Shown piece after piece: positions 6,270 through 14,143 of a stretch of DNA of 14,738 nt. The stretch lies in contig DATGKF010000112.1 in NCBI GenBank assembly GCA_035294785.1, positions 1-14,738 on the forward strand, read 5' to 3'. The stretch is from Poindextera sp035294785 (GTDB lineage Bacteria; Pseudomonadota; Alphaproteobacteria; Caulobacterales; Caulobacteraceae). Every line of letters starts with the position of its first letter. The first letter of the stretch is position 1. Made by a program: the position numbers and the translations under genes. The notes beneath the pieces are model-generated. The model saw only the letters and a program-made list of their open reading frames with translations, was not told the origin of the DNA and did not search any database.

Positions 6270-8279
6270 TCAGGTCAACGGGCGGACGTCGGGACCGGCG
6301 ACCGCGGGCGCTTCCGAGCGGAAGCCGATGCGGGCGTGCGTGCCGTCGCAGAACGGCTTCGTGGCCGACCCGCCGCAGCGGCAGAGCCGCGCGTTCTCGA
6401 CTCGGTTCACCGTCCGCCCCGTGCCGGAGCAGATCTCCAGCGGCCCCACCACCTGCAGGGGACCGTCCTCCAGCGGCGTGATCTCGAGAAGGCCGTTGCG
6501 AACCGGGAGCGGCTCGGACTCGATGGTCTCCGGCTCGCCCGTCGCCACGAAGGCCACGCCGCGGTGGCTGTTGTCGCAGAACGGTTTGTTCGCCGACTTG
6601 CCGCACCGGCAGAGGGTCGCCCGGAACAGGGCGCCGCGGCCCTCGATCACCATTTGCGCCCGCACGGCGTAGGGGCCGTTCTCGCGCACGGTCAGCACGT
6701 TCACCGGCGGGGCGCTCTCCTGCGGACCGTCATCGTGGCGTTCATAGGTGATGGCGCCTGATGGGCAGGCGTGGGCGATCTCCGTGCAGCGCCCGACCGA
6801 GACCGTCTCCGGATGCAGCCACGGGCCCTTGACGTTGGCCAGGAACACGCTGGGCGCCCCCAGGACGCAGCGGCGCGAGTGAATGCAGCGCGTGGGGTCG
6901 AAGCGAAGCGTTAGCTCCGGCGTTCGCGCGACATTTGGGTCGTCCCCGCTCTCGGGCGCCGGCTGTGGCGGCGGGGCCGGTGGCGGCGCGGCGGCGCTCG
7001 CCACGCCCTCGACAGCGGCGGCGATGTGGGTCTCGAACCGTTCGTGCAGACCGGTGAAGCGATGGGCCAAGCCGTCCAGCCGCCCGGCGAGACCTTCGAG
7101 CGGCGCGCTCGTCGCCAACGCCGCCGCGGCAGCGGCCAGCTCACGCGCCCGTTCGCCCAGGATCTGCGCCGCGCACCGCTGCACCAGCTGCCCCGACGAC
7201 ATGGGTAGCGCAAACGTCAGACCGCCCGTGGCGCCGGCCGCCGAACCGCCGGCGGGAAGCGTCGTCGCCGCTTCGCCGACCATGGTCACCGCGTACATCA
7301 GGTCGGTCGCGGCGGCGGCCAGTTCGACGCGCAGGCCGCGCGGCAGCGGCGCGGGCGAGAAGACCTGGGCGAACGTCCGCATCATCAGCGCATAGATCGC
7401 GTTGCCGAGATCGACGACCTTGGCCGTGACCGGGTCGGCGATCCCCGTCATTTCGGGGGCGGCGCGATCGGCGTCCAGGCTGGGATTCTCGACGGCAGGC
7501 CGGCCCGGCTCGAACGCCGGCCGCGCCCGCTGCAAGGCAGCCAGCTCGTTGCGGATGGCGGCGAAGCGCTGAAAATGCGAGCCGTCGCGGTGCGCCGGCG
7601 CGCCCTCGCCCTGTGACACGATCTCGTCGATGGCGCGGCGCGCGGAGGCCAGATCGGAGATGTCGAACAGGCCCGGCAGGCCGATCTCGCTGCGGCCGAC
7701 CTGCGCCTCGCCGTGGCCGACGAAGACGTTGGCCTCGCCGATGGCCTCGGTCAGGCTGGCGAGCCCGCCGAGGATGGCGTGGTAGAGCTGCCCCTGGCTG
7801 TCGTAGTCCCGCGGCGTCGGGCTGAGCAGATCCGGGCGCTCGGGGCGGCGGTGGTGGTCCGGATGGTCAAATCCAGCGCCGTCGACCATGACCACGCCCT
7901 CAGGCCGCTCGAGATAGAGGAAGTGGTCGAGAGCGCGGCGGCTGAATGGCGTCAGGCGCATCACGACGTTGGCCGGGAACCGCTCGCTCTCCACGGGAAA
8001 CGGCGGACGCCACAGGTGCGGCGCCGATCCGGTCGCGGTGAGCAGGTTGTTGACCAGCGACAGGTGCAGCATCTCCTCGAGCGCCACCTGCCTGAGCGAC
8101 CGCCGCCAGCGCTCGATCGCGGCCAGCTCGTCCGCTATGACGCCCTCGCCGACGTCCCGCTTCAGGCTCCACATGGCGTAGAGATAGCTGCACATGACCG
8201 AGTGCTCGAACTCGGCGGCCTCGCAGAGCAGAAAGAACAGCTCCTCGCGGTCCTGAATGACGATGTCGGCGTGCTGCAT
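6270..8279 (-). CDS. Ferritin-like / ferredoxin-like mono-cluster / double CDGSH iron-sulfur fusion protein
   Basis: This is a 669-residue multidomain metalloprotein. Residues about 10-245 resemble the ferritin-like domain also found in VioB/RebD-type proteins, with Glu23, Glu25 and His26 in the first helix, EExxH (Glu68, Glu69, His72) in the second, and further conserved-looking histidines near 167 and 235. Residues about 285-425 are alanine-rich, probably helical and unassigned. A proline-rich linker follows at 431-442. Residues about 455-515 match the divergent 4Fe-4S mono-cluster domain, with Cys465, Cys471, Cys498 and Cys505. Two CDGSH motifs follow: Cys557, Cys559, Cys568, His572 (the DNSH variant) and Cys633, Cys635, Cys644, His648. 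The start ATG 8279 has no strong Shine-Dalgarno, but the first ferritin-like helix begins soon after it. The gene diverges from the amidohydrolase. A redox or iron-handling role is inference; the reaction is unknown. Confidence 0.88.
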   Translation of the reverse strand: MQHADIVIQDREELFFLLCEAAEFEHSVMCSYLYAMWSLKRDVGEGVIADELAAIERWRRSLRQVALEEMLHLSLVNNLLTATGSAPHLWRPPFPVESERFPANVVMRLTPFSRRALDHFLYLERPEGVVMVDGAGFDHPDHHRRPERPDLLSPTPRDYDSQGQLYHAILGGLASLTEAIGEANVFVGHGEAQVGRSEIGLPGLFDISDLASARRAIDEIVSQGEGAPAHRDGSHFQRFAAIRNELAALQRARPAFEPGRPAVENPSLDADRAAPEMTGIADPVTAKVVDLGNAIYALMMRTFAQVFSPAPLPRGLRVELAAAATDLMYAVTMVGEAATTLPAGGSAAGATGGLTFALPMSSGQLVQRCAAQILGERARELAAAAAALATSAPLEGLAGRLDGLAHRFTGLHERFETHIAAAVEGVASAAAPPPAPPPQPAPESGDDPNVARTPELTLRFDPTRCIHSRRCVLGAPSVFLANVKGPWLHPETVSVGRCTEIAHACPSGAITYERHDDGPQESAPPVNVLTVRENGPYAVRAQMVIEGRGALFRATLCRCGKSANKPFCDNSHRGVAFVATGEPETIESEPLPVRNGLLEITPLEDGPLQVVGPLEICSGTGRTVNRVENARLCRCGGSATKPFCDGTHARIGFRSEAPAVAGPDVRPLT

Positions 8280-8374
8280 GAAACCATACTAACGCGCGCG
8301 ACGGGCGCCCGCCCACCGGTCACCTGCTGGACCTTGACGCGAGGGCGCCGTGGGCACGGCCGCTGGGGTGCGGT

Positions 8375-8393
8375 ATCCTTGCGGTCGAAGGAT
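8375..8393 (+). promoter_or_regulatory. Small inverted repeat in the leader of the amidohydrolase gene
   Basis: ATCCTT (8375-8380) and AAGGAT (8388-8393) form a perfect 6-bp inverted repeat around a 7-base loop, GCGGTCG. It ends 2 bases before the Shine-Dalgarno GAGGAG (8396-8401). It could be an RNA hairpin affecting ribosome access or a small operator; at this length chance is also possible. Confidence 0.3.
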
Positions 8394-8395
8394 CC

Positions 8396-8401
8396 GAGGA
8401 G
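8396..8401 (+). promoter_or_regulatory. Shine-Dalgarno supporting the GTG start of the amidohydrolase
   Basis: GAGGAG lies 9 bases before GTG 8411. No in-frame ATG nearby would preserve the family-typical opening strand, so this site supports the non-ATG start. Confidence 0.7.
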
Positions 8402-8410
8402 ACAAAGCCC

Positions 8411-10135
<1,725 letters not shown>

Positions 10136-10136
10136 G

Positions 10137-10162
10137 CCGCCCGCCAGCCCCGGCGGCGGTTT
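10137..10162 (+). terminator. Possible weak intrinsic terminator after the amidohydrolase gene
   Basis: CCGCC (10137-10141) and GCC (10143-10145) pair with GGC (10152-10154) and GGCGG (10155-10159), giving an 8-bp GC stem with a one-base bulge at 10142 and a 6-base loop, AGCCCC. Only three T follow (10160-10162), so termination would be partial. In GC-rich DNA such stems are common by chance. Confidence 0.35.
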
Positions 10163-10174
10163 CGCCTCCTGACT

Positions 10175-10202
10175 TTGTCCTGGCGACAGCCAAAGCTAAC
10201 CT
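10175..10202 (+). promoter_or_regulatory. Candidate sigma-70-type promoter for the GFA gene
   Basis: TTGTCC (10175-10180) and TAACCT (10197-10202) are separated by 16 bases and match the consensus hexamers at 4 and 3 positions. The predicted start of transcription would lie about 26 bases before ATG 10236. It falls in the only non-coding gap between the amidohydrolase and GFA genes, just after the weak hairpin. The match is modest. Confidence 0.27.
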
Positions 10203-10235
10203 CAGCGCCGAGTAACGCCAGCCCGGAGCACAACC

Positions 10236-10613
10236 ATGATCCGCACCCTCTCCTGCCACTGCGGCGCCGTGCGTCTCGCGTGCAACGCCGAGCTTGCCGA
10301 TCTCGGGGAATGCAATTGTTCGACGTGCGCGAGATACGGCTTCATTTACTGGAAGGTGCGCCACGACCAGGTTCGTCTCACGACGCCCCGCTCCGGACTG
10401 TCGACCTACGTCTGGAGGTTCGTCGACAACGGTCTCCACTTCTGCAAGTCCTGCGGGGTGGCGATCGCGCGGACAGGCGAAGACAACTACTTCATGATCA
10501 ACGCGCGCTGCCTCGATGACGTTGACGTCTTCACCTTGGACGTCGGTCGCTATGACGGCAGGACCGACATACCGGGTGGCGACAACGTGCCTCCGCTCGC
10601 CGAGAGCGGATGA
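10236..10613 (+). CDS. GFA family (Mss4-like fold) zinc-binding protein
   Basis: This small protein of 125 residues has the cysteine pattern of the GFA family, named after glutathione-dependent formaldehyde-activating enzyme. CHCG lies at residues 7-10, ECNCSTC at 25-31 and FCKSCG at 69-74, so the zinc-binding cysteines Cys7, Cys9, Cys28, Cys31, Cys70 and Cys73 are present with Cys26 in addition. Length is normal for the family and there is no signal peptide. Some members are reported to help formaldehyde react with glutathione; for most the activity is not established, and I make no specific call. ATG 10236 follows CGGAG at 10224-10228. The cysteine synthase-like gene starts 58 bases downstream on the same strand, which could reflect a shared link to thiol chemistry, but that is speculation. 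Confidence 0.88.
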   Translation: MIRTLSCHCGAVRLACNAELADLGECNCSTCARYGFIYWKVRHDQVRLTTPRSGLSTYVWRFVDNGLHFCKSCGVAIARTGEDNYFMINARCLDDVDVFTLDVGRYDGRTDIPGGDNVPPLAESG

Positions 10614-10657
10614 TCCCGCTACGCTGTGCGGTGTAGCCCTCGCAGTTGAAGCAGAAC

Positions 10658-10663
10658 AGGAAG
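10658..10663 (+). promoter_or_regulatory. Shine-Dalgarno deciding the start of the cysteine synthase-like gene
   Basis: AGGAAG lies 8 bases before ATG 10672. The open frame runs upstream to 10516, inside the GFA gene in another frame; that extension does not resemble the family, so this site marks the true start. Confidence 0.68.
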
Positions 10664-10671
10664 CCAGCCCG

Positions 10672-11727
10672 ATGGCCCGTTACGACAGCATCCTAGGCAC
10701 GATCGGCCACACGCCGGTGGTTCGCATCAACCGGCTCGGGCCGGCGGGCGTGAACCTTTGGGTCAAGGTCGAAGCGTTTAACCCGCTGGGTTCGGTCAAG
10801 GATCGGTTGGCGTTGGGCGTCATCGAGGCGGCCGAAGCCTCGGGCGAACTCAAGCCCGGCCAGACCGTGATCGAGGCGACCAGCGGCAACACCGGCATCG
10901 GCCTGGCGATGGTCTGCGCGGCCAAGGGCTATCCGCTGGTGCTGACCATGCCGGAGACCTTCAGCGTCGAGCGGCGGCGGCTGATGCGCTTCCTCGGGGC
11001 CAAGCTGGTGCTGACCCCGGCGGCGCTGCGCGCCAAGGGCATGGTCGACAAGACCATCGAACTGGCCAAGAAGCACGGCTGGTACATGACCCGGCAGTTC
11101 GAGAACGAGGCGAACCCAGACATGCACTCGCGCACGACGGCGCGGGAGATCATGGACGACTTCAAAGGTGAGAGCCTCGACTACTGGGTCACCGGCTATG
11201 GCACCGGCGGCACGCTGAAGGGCGTCGCGCGGGTGCTGGCGAAGGAGAGCCCGAACACCAAGGTCGTGGTCTGCGAGCCGGAGACGGCGGCCCTCCTGTC
11301 GAGCCATCAGCCGCAGGCGCGGCGCGAGGACGGCACGCCCGCGCAAGCGCACCCCGCCTGGACGCCGCACCCGATGCAGGGCTGGACGCCGGACTTCATC
11401 CCCAAGCTGACCGGCGATGCCGTCGACGCCGGCCTCGTCGGGCGCTTGCTGACGATCAGCGGCCCCGACGCAATCCGCTCCAGCCAGGCGCTGGCGAAGA
11501 AGGAAGGCATCTTCGTTGGCATCACCTCCGGCGCGACCTTCGCCGGCGCGCTGAAGGTGGCGGAGGAAGCGGAAAAGGGCGCGAACGTGCTCTGCATGCT
11601 GCCCGACACCGGCGAGCGCTACCTCTCGACGCCGCTGTTCGAGAACGTCCCGGTGGACATGACCGAGGAAGAGATCGCCATCTGGCGCTCGACCCCGCTC
11701 GGCGTCGAAGCGGCCGCCGCGGGCTAG
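10672..11727 (+). CDS. Cysteine synthase family PLP-dependent enzyme (CysK-like)
   Basis: This 351-residue fold-type II PLP enzyme resembles O-acetylserine sulfhydrylase, which makes cysteine from O-acetylserine and sulfide in the cytosol. The opening SILGTIGHTPVVRINRL is typical, the PLP lysine is Lys43 in GSVKDR, the substrate-binding SGNTG loop lies at 71-75, the phosphate-binding GTGGT at 177-181, and the late cofactor segment reads ITSGATFAG at 284-292. It is 20 to 40 residues longer than many CysK proteins, largely through a polar stretch at about 211-235 just before MQGWTPDFIPKL. Cystathionine beta-synthase-like or another beta-replacement activity is possible. The start ATG 10672 has AGGAAG upstream. 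It follows the GFA gene by 58 bases, and its stop shares the CTAG at 11724-11727 with the convergent dehydrogenase gene. I see no cysE or other sulfur genes nearby. Confidence 0.87.
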   Translation: MARYDSILGTIGHTPVVRINRLGPAGVNLWVKVEAFNPLGSVKDRLALGVIEAAEASGELKPGQTVIEATSGNTGIGLAMVCAAKGYPLVLTMPETFSVERRRLMRFLGAKLVLTPAALRAKGMVDKTIELAKKHGWYMTRQFENEANPDMHSRTTAREIMDDFKGESLDYWVTGYGTGGTLKGVARVLAKESPNTKVVVCEPETAALLSSHQPQARREDGTPAQAHPAWTPHPMQGWTPDFIPKLTGDAVDAGLVGRLLTISGPDAIRSSQALAKKEGIFVGITSGATFAGALKVAEEAEKGANVLCMLPDTGERYLSTPLFENVPVDMTEEEIAIWRSTPLGVEAAAAG

Positions 11728-13052
11728 CCGCCGTCCTTGGCGATGCGGACGATCGTGCCGTTGCGATCCTCGGCGACCCAGAGGGCGCCGTCCGGAGTGA
11801 CCGCAAAGCCGACCGGCGCGCCCGATGGGCGGCGGCCCTTCACCGCGTCCCAACCGGGCGTGAGGATGAAGCCGTTCGCCGCCGGCCCTTCGCGGTAAGC
11901 GCGCCGCGTCGCCGCCGCGCCCGGCTGGCCGTAGACGGCGAACGTCGGCTTGGCGTTTGGAATCGGCGCGCCGGTCGCATCGACGCTGAAGGCGACGATG
12001 CGCGAGCCCGTGGCGCGGTAGCCGTGCAGGCTGACGATGAGCTTGCCGGCCAGCGTCGGGAACATCGCGCCCGAATAGTAGAGCATCGAGAGCGGCGCGC
12101 CGTGCGGCGGCAGCATCAGAACGGGCCGTGTGCGGGCGGCGCCGGCGCAATCGAGCGGGCTCTTGCCCCGCCAGGCCGGCGCCACCGCCGTCGCCTCGAT
12201 GCAATAGGGCCAGCCGTAGTTCGCGCCGGCGCGCAGGCGGTTGATGACGTCGTAGGGGGCGTCGGCGCTCGTCAAATCGATGCCGTTCTCGCCCTGGAAG
12301 ATCGCGCCGGAGCTATGCATGGCCAGCGCCAGCGAATTGCGCAGTCCACGGGCGTAGGTGGTCGGCGTCTGGGCCCATCGGCCGCCGCCGAGATAGGCGA
12401 AGCGCCAGATGGCCGCCTGCGGGTGGTCGCCCTCGGCCTGCGGGCAGCGGGTCGCGCCCGCGGCCGGTGGGCACTGGTCGGTCGGCGCGCCGACGTTGAC
12501 CAGGAGCGCGTTGTCGCGGTCGAAGAGGAAGCTCGACAGCGGATGCCGGTCCGGATGCAGGCTGTTGTCGGGCAGACCGGACACCACGGTCTCAACCGTT
12601 GACGGCGGGTCGGCCGCGTCGGGATCGAAGCGGACGATGCGGCTCATCTCCCCGAGGTAGACCTTCCCGTCCGGGCCGAAGGCGGCCGTGTGCGGCAGGT
12701 CGAGCTTGTCGAGCAGGCGCTTGAGCGTCGGCTGGCCGCCCGGCCTTGGCGTGAGACGCCAGACAGACCCCTGCCCGCGCAGCCAGCCGCCCAAGTCGAC
12801 GACCAGCAGGTCGCCGTTCGCCAGTGGCAGCAGCGTGCGCGGCAGGCGCAGCGTCCGCTTCGACGGCGGCGCATCGGCCGGCGACGGACCGTAGACGAGG
12901 CCGGCGCAGAGGCCCTTCGCCATCCCGATCGGCAACCGGGCATAGCCGCCGCAGGGATGCGCGGCGTCAACGGCGTAGCCGATGTAGACCGGCGCAGCGG
13001 CCGCGGGTGATGCGATCAGAAGGGCGGCGACGACGAGGATAAGGGTCTTCAA
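11724..13052 (-). CDS. Secreted PQQ-type sugar (glucose/sorbosone) dehydrogenase-like protein
   Basis: This 442-residue protein begins with a Sec signal peptide: Lys2, a hydrophobic core LILVVAALLIA and a likely cleavage after the AAAA at 17-20, so it should act in the periplasm. The rest resembles the six-bladed propeller of soluble PQQ glucose/sorbosone dehydrogenases. Visible blade motifs are LPHTAAFGPDGKVYLG (119-134), the GLRNSLALA segment near 236-244, GENGIDL at 254-260, NYGWPYC at 278-284 and APVGFAVTPDGALWVAED near the C-terminus. Such proteins oxidise sugars or sugar aldehydes with PQQ, or bind sugars without known activity. Six mature-part cysteines (34, 49, 194, 203, 284, 302) could form three disulfides. 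The start is TTG 13052, chosen because the signal peptide begins directly there and no ATG or GTG alternative fits; no clear Shine-Dalgarno is visible. It diverges from the SDR gene and overlaps the cysteine synthase-like stop. Confidence 0.8.
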   Translation of the reverse strand: MKTLILVVAALLIASPAAAAPVYIGYAVDAAHPCGGYARLPIGMAKGLCAGLVYGPSPADAPPSKRTLRLPRTLLPLANGDLLVVDLGGWLRGQGSVWRLTPRPGGQPTLKRLLDKLDLPHTAAFGPDGKVYLGEMSRIVRFDPDAADPPSTVETVVSGLPDNSLHPDRHPLSSFLFDRDNALLVNVGAPTDQCPPAAGATRCPQAEGDHPQAAIWRFAYLGGGRWAQTPTTYARGLRNSLALAMHSSGAIFQGENGIDLTSADAPYDVINRLRAGANYGWPYCIEATAVAPAWRGKSPLDCAGAARTRPVLMLPPHGAPLSMLYYSGAMFPTLAGKLIVSLHGYRATGSRIVAFSVDATGAPIPNAKPTFAVYGQPGAAATRRAYREGPAANGFILTPGWDAVKGRRPSGAPVGFAVTPDGALWVAEDRNGTIVRIAKDGG

Positions 13053-13065
13053 GCGAGTCGGTCTT

Positions 13066-13094
13066 GCTCTAAGCTTGGCCGATCATAAGCTCAA
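13066..13094 (-). promoter_or_regulatory. Candidate promoter for the PQQ-type dehydrogenase gene
   Basis: On the - strand TTGAGC (13089-13094) and TAGAGC (13066-13071) are separated by 17 bases, matching the consensus hexamers at 4 and 3 positions. The predicted transcript would begin around 13059, only about 7 bases before the TTG start, giving a nearly leaderless mRNA. The match is modest, and the 59-base gap must also hold signals for the divergent SDR gene. Confidence 0.25.
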
Positions 13095-13111
13095 ACGACG
13101 GGGATCACGCC

Positions 13112-14143
13112 ATGACGACGCCGCTTTCGGGACAGGTGGCGCTGGTCGCCGGCGCGACGCGGGCCGCCGGACGCGGGATCGCCATCGAGCTCGCGGCTGC
13201 CGGCGCCAAGGTCTATTGCACCGGCCGCAGCGTCCGCGGCGCGCCCGCAACCGCCGGTCGGCCGGAGACGATCGAAGAGACGGCCGAGATGATCGAAGCG
13301 GCGGGCGGCCGCGCCGTCGCCGTGCGCGTCGACCATCAGGTCGAGGCCGAAGTCGAGGCTCTGGCCGCTCGCATCGCGGCCGACGACGGGCGGCTGGATA
13401 TTCTGGTCAACGACGTCTGGGGCGGCGATACGGCCATCGCCTGGGGCGCCTCGTTCTGGTCGCTCGATATCGCGGCCGTGCGCGGCCTGCTCGACCAGGC
13501 GGTCATGAGTCACCTGATCACGGCGCGGCGCCTGGCGCCGATGATGGTCGCGGCCAAGCGCGGGCTGATCGTCGAAGTGACCGACGGCGCGCTGAACGGT
13601 TATCGCGGCCAACTGCTCTATGACCTGGTCAAGGCGTCCGTGATCCGCCTCGCCTACGCGATGGCCTGGGACCTGGCGAGGACGGGTGTAACAGCCGTGG
13701 CTATCTCCCCAGGCTTCCTGCGCTCGGAGGCGATCCTCGACGGCTTCGGGGTCACTGAGGCCAACTGGCGCGCCGCGGCCGAGGATCGGCCCGACTTCGC
13801 GCTATCGGAAACGCCGCGCTACATCGGCCGCGCGATCGCCGCCCTGGCCGCTGACCCGCAGGTCAGGCGCAAGGCGGGCGCTTCGCTCAGCGTCGGCGAC
13901 CTGGCCGACGAGTATGGCTTCGACGATGTCGATGGCCGCAGGCCGCACTTCTGGCGCGAGGTCGAAGCGTGGCTCGAGCCGCAGATCGCCGCCGCCGAGC
14001 CGCTCGACGGCCGCGCCCGTTTCATGGCCGAGGCCGGCTACATGAGCCGCCACCTGACGCCTTCGCGCGCGGAGACGGCGCGGCGCTACGCGGCCAAGCT
14101 CGGATGGACGCGCCTCGGCGCCGGCCTGCAGCCGATCGTCTAG
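13112..14143 (+). CDS. SDR family oxidoreductase, DHRS1-like
   Basis: This 343-residue short-chain dehydrogenase has the cofactor motif AGATRAAGRG (Gly14, Gly20, Gly22) and the YxxxK pair Tyr170 and Lys174 in LLYDLVK. The GRSVRGAPATAGRPETIEE stretch after strand 2 and the segment NDVWGGD, in place of the usual NNAG, are features of the branch that includes mammalian DHRS1. The catalytic serine position appears to be Thr157 (VEVTDG). Members reduce or oxidise hydroxyl or keto groups with NAD(P)H; the substrate is unknown here. It is longer than classical SDRs (about 250 residues) because of a C-terminal extension of about 80 residues ending in MSRHLTPSRAETARRYAAKL. ATG 13112 follows a GGGGA-type site near 13100. 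It diverges from the PQQ-type dehydrogenase and shares CTAG 14140-14143 with the convergent MDR gene. Confidence 0.87.
   Translation: MTTPLSGQVALVAGATRAAGRGIAIELAAAGAKVYCTGRSVRGAPATAGRPETIEETAEMIEAAGGRAVAVRVDHQVEAEVEALAARIAADDGRLDILVNDVWGGDTAIAWGASFWSLDIAAVRGLLDQAVMSHLITARRLAPMMVAAKRGLIVEVTDGALNGYRGQLLYDLVKASVIRLAYAMAWDLARTGVTAVAISPGFLRSEAILDGFGVTEANWRAAAEDRPDFALSETPRYIGRAIAALAADPQVRRKAGASLSVGDLADEYGFDDVDGRRPHFWREVEAWLEPQIAAAEPLDGRARFMAEAGYMSRHLTPSRAETARRYAAKLGWTRLGAGLQPIV

Noticed and set aside
8334..8379. TTGACG and TATCCT before the amidohydrolase gene as a sigma-70 promoter, or a GG-GC sigma-54 site near 8352-8371
   Set aside because: The two hexamers are 34 bases apart, far from the required 16-18, and the sigma-54 candidate lacks the GC of the -12 element.
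10516..10671. Upstream start of the cysteine synthase-like frame inside the GFA gene
   Set aside because: It overlaps the GFA gene in another frame, is unlike the family, and a good ribosome binding site sits before ATG 10672.
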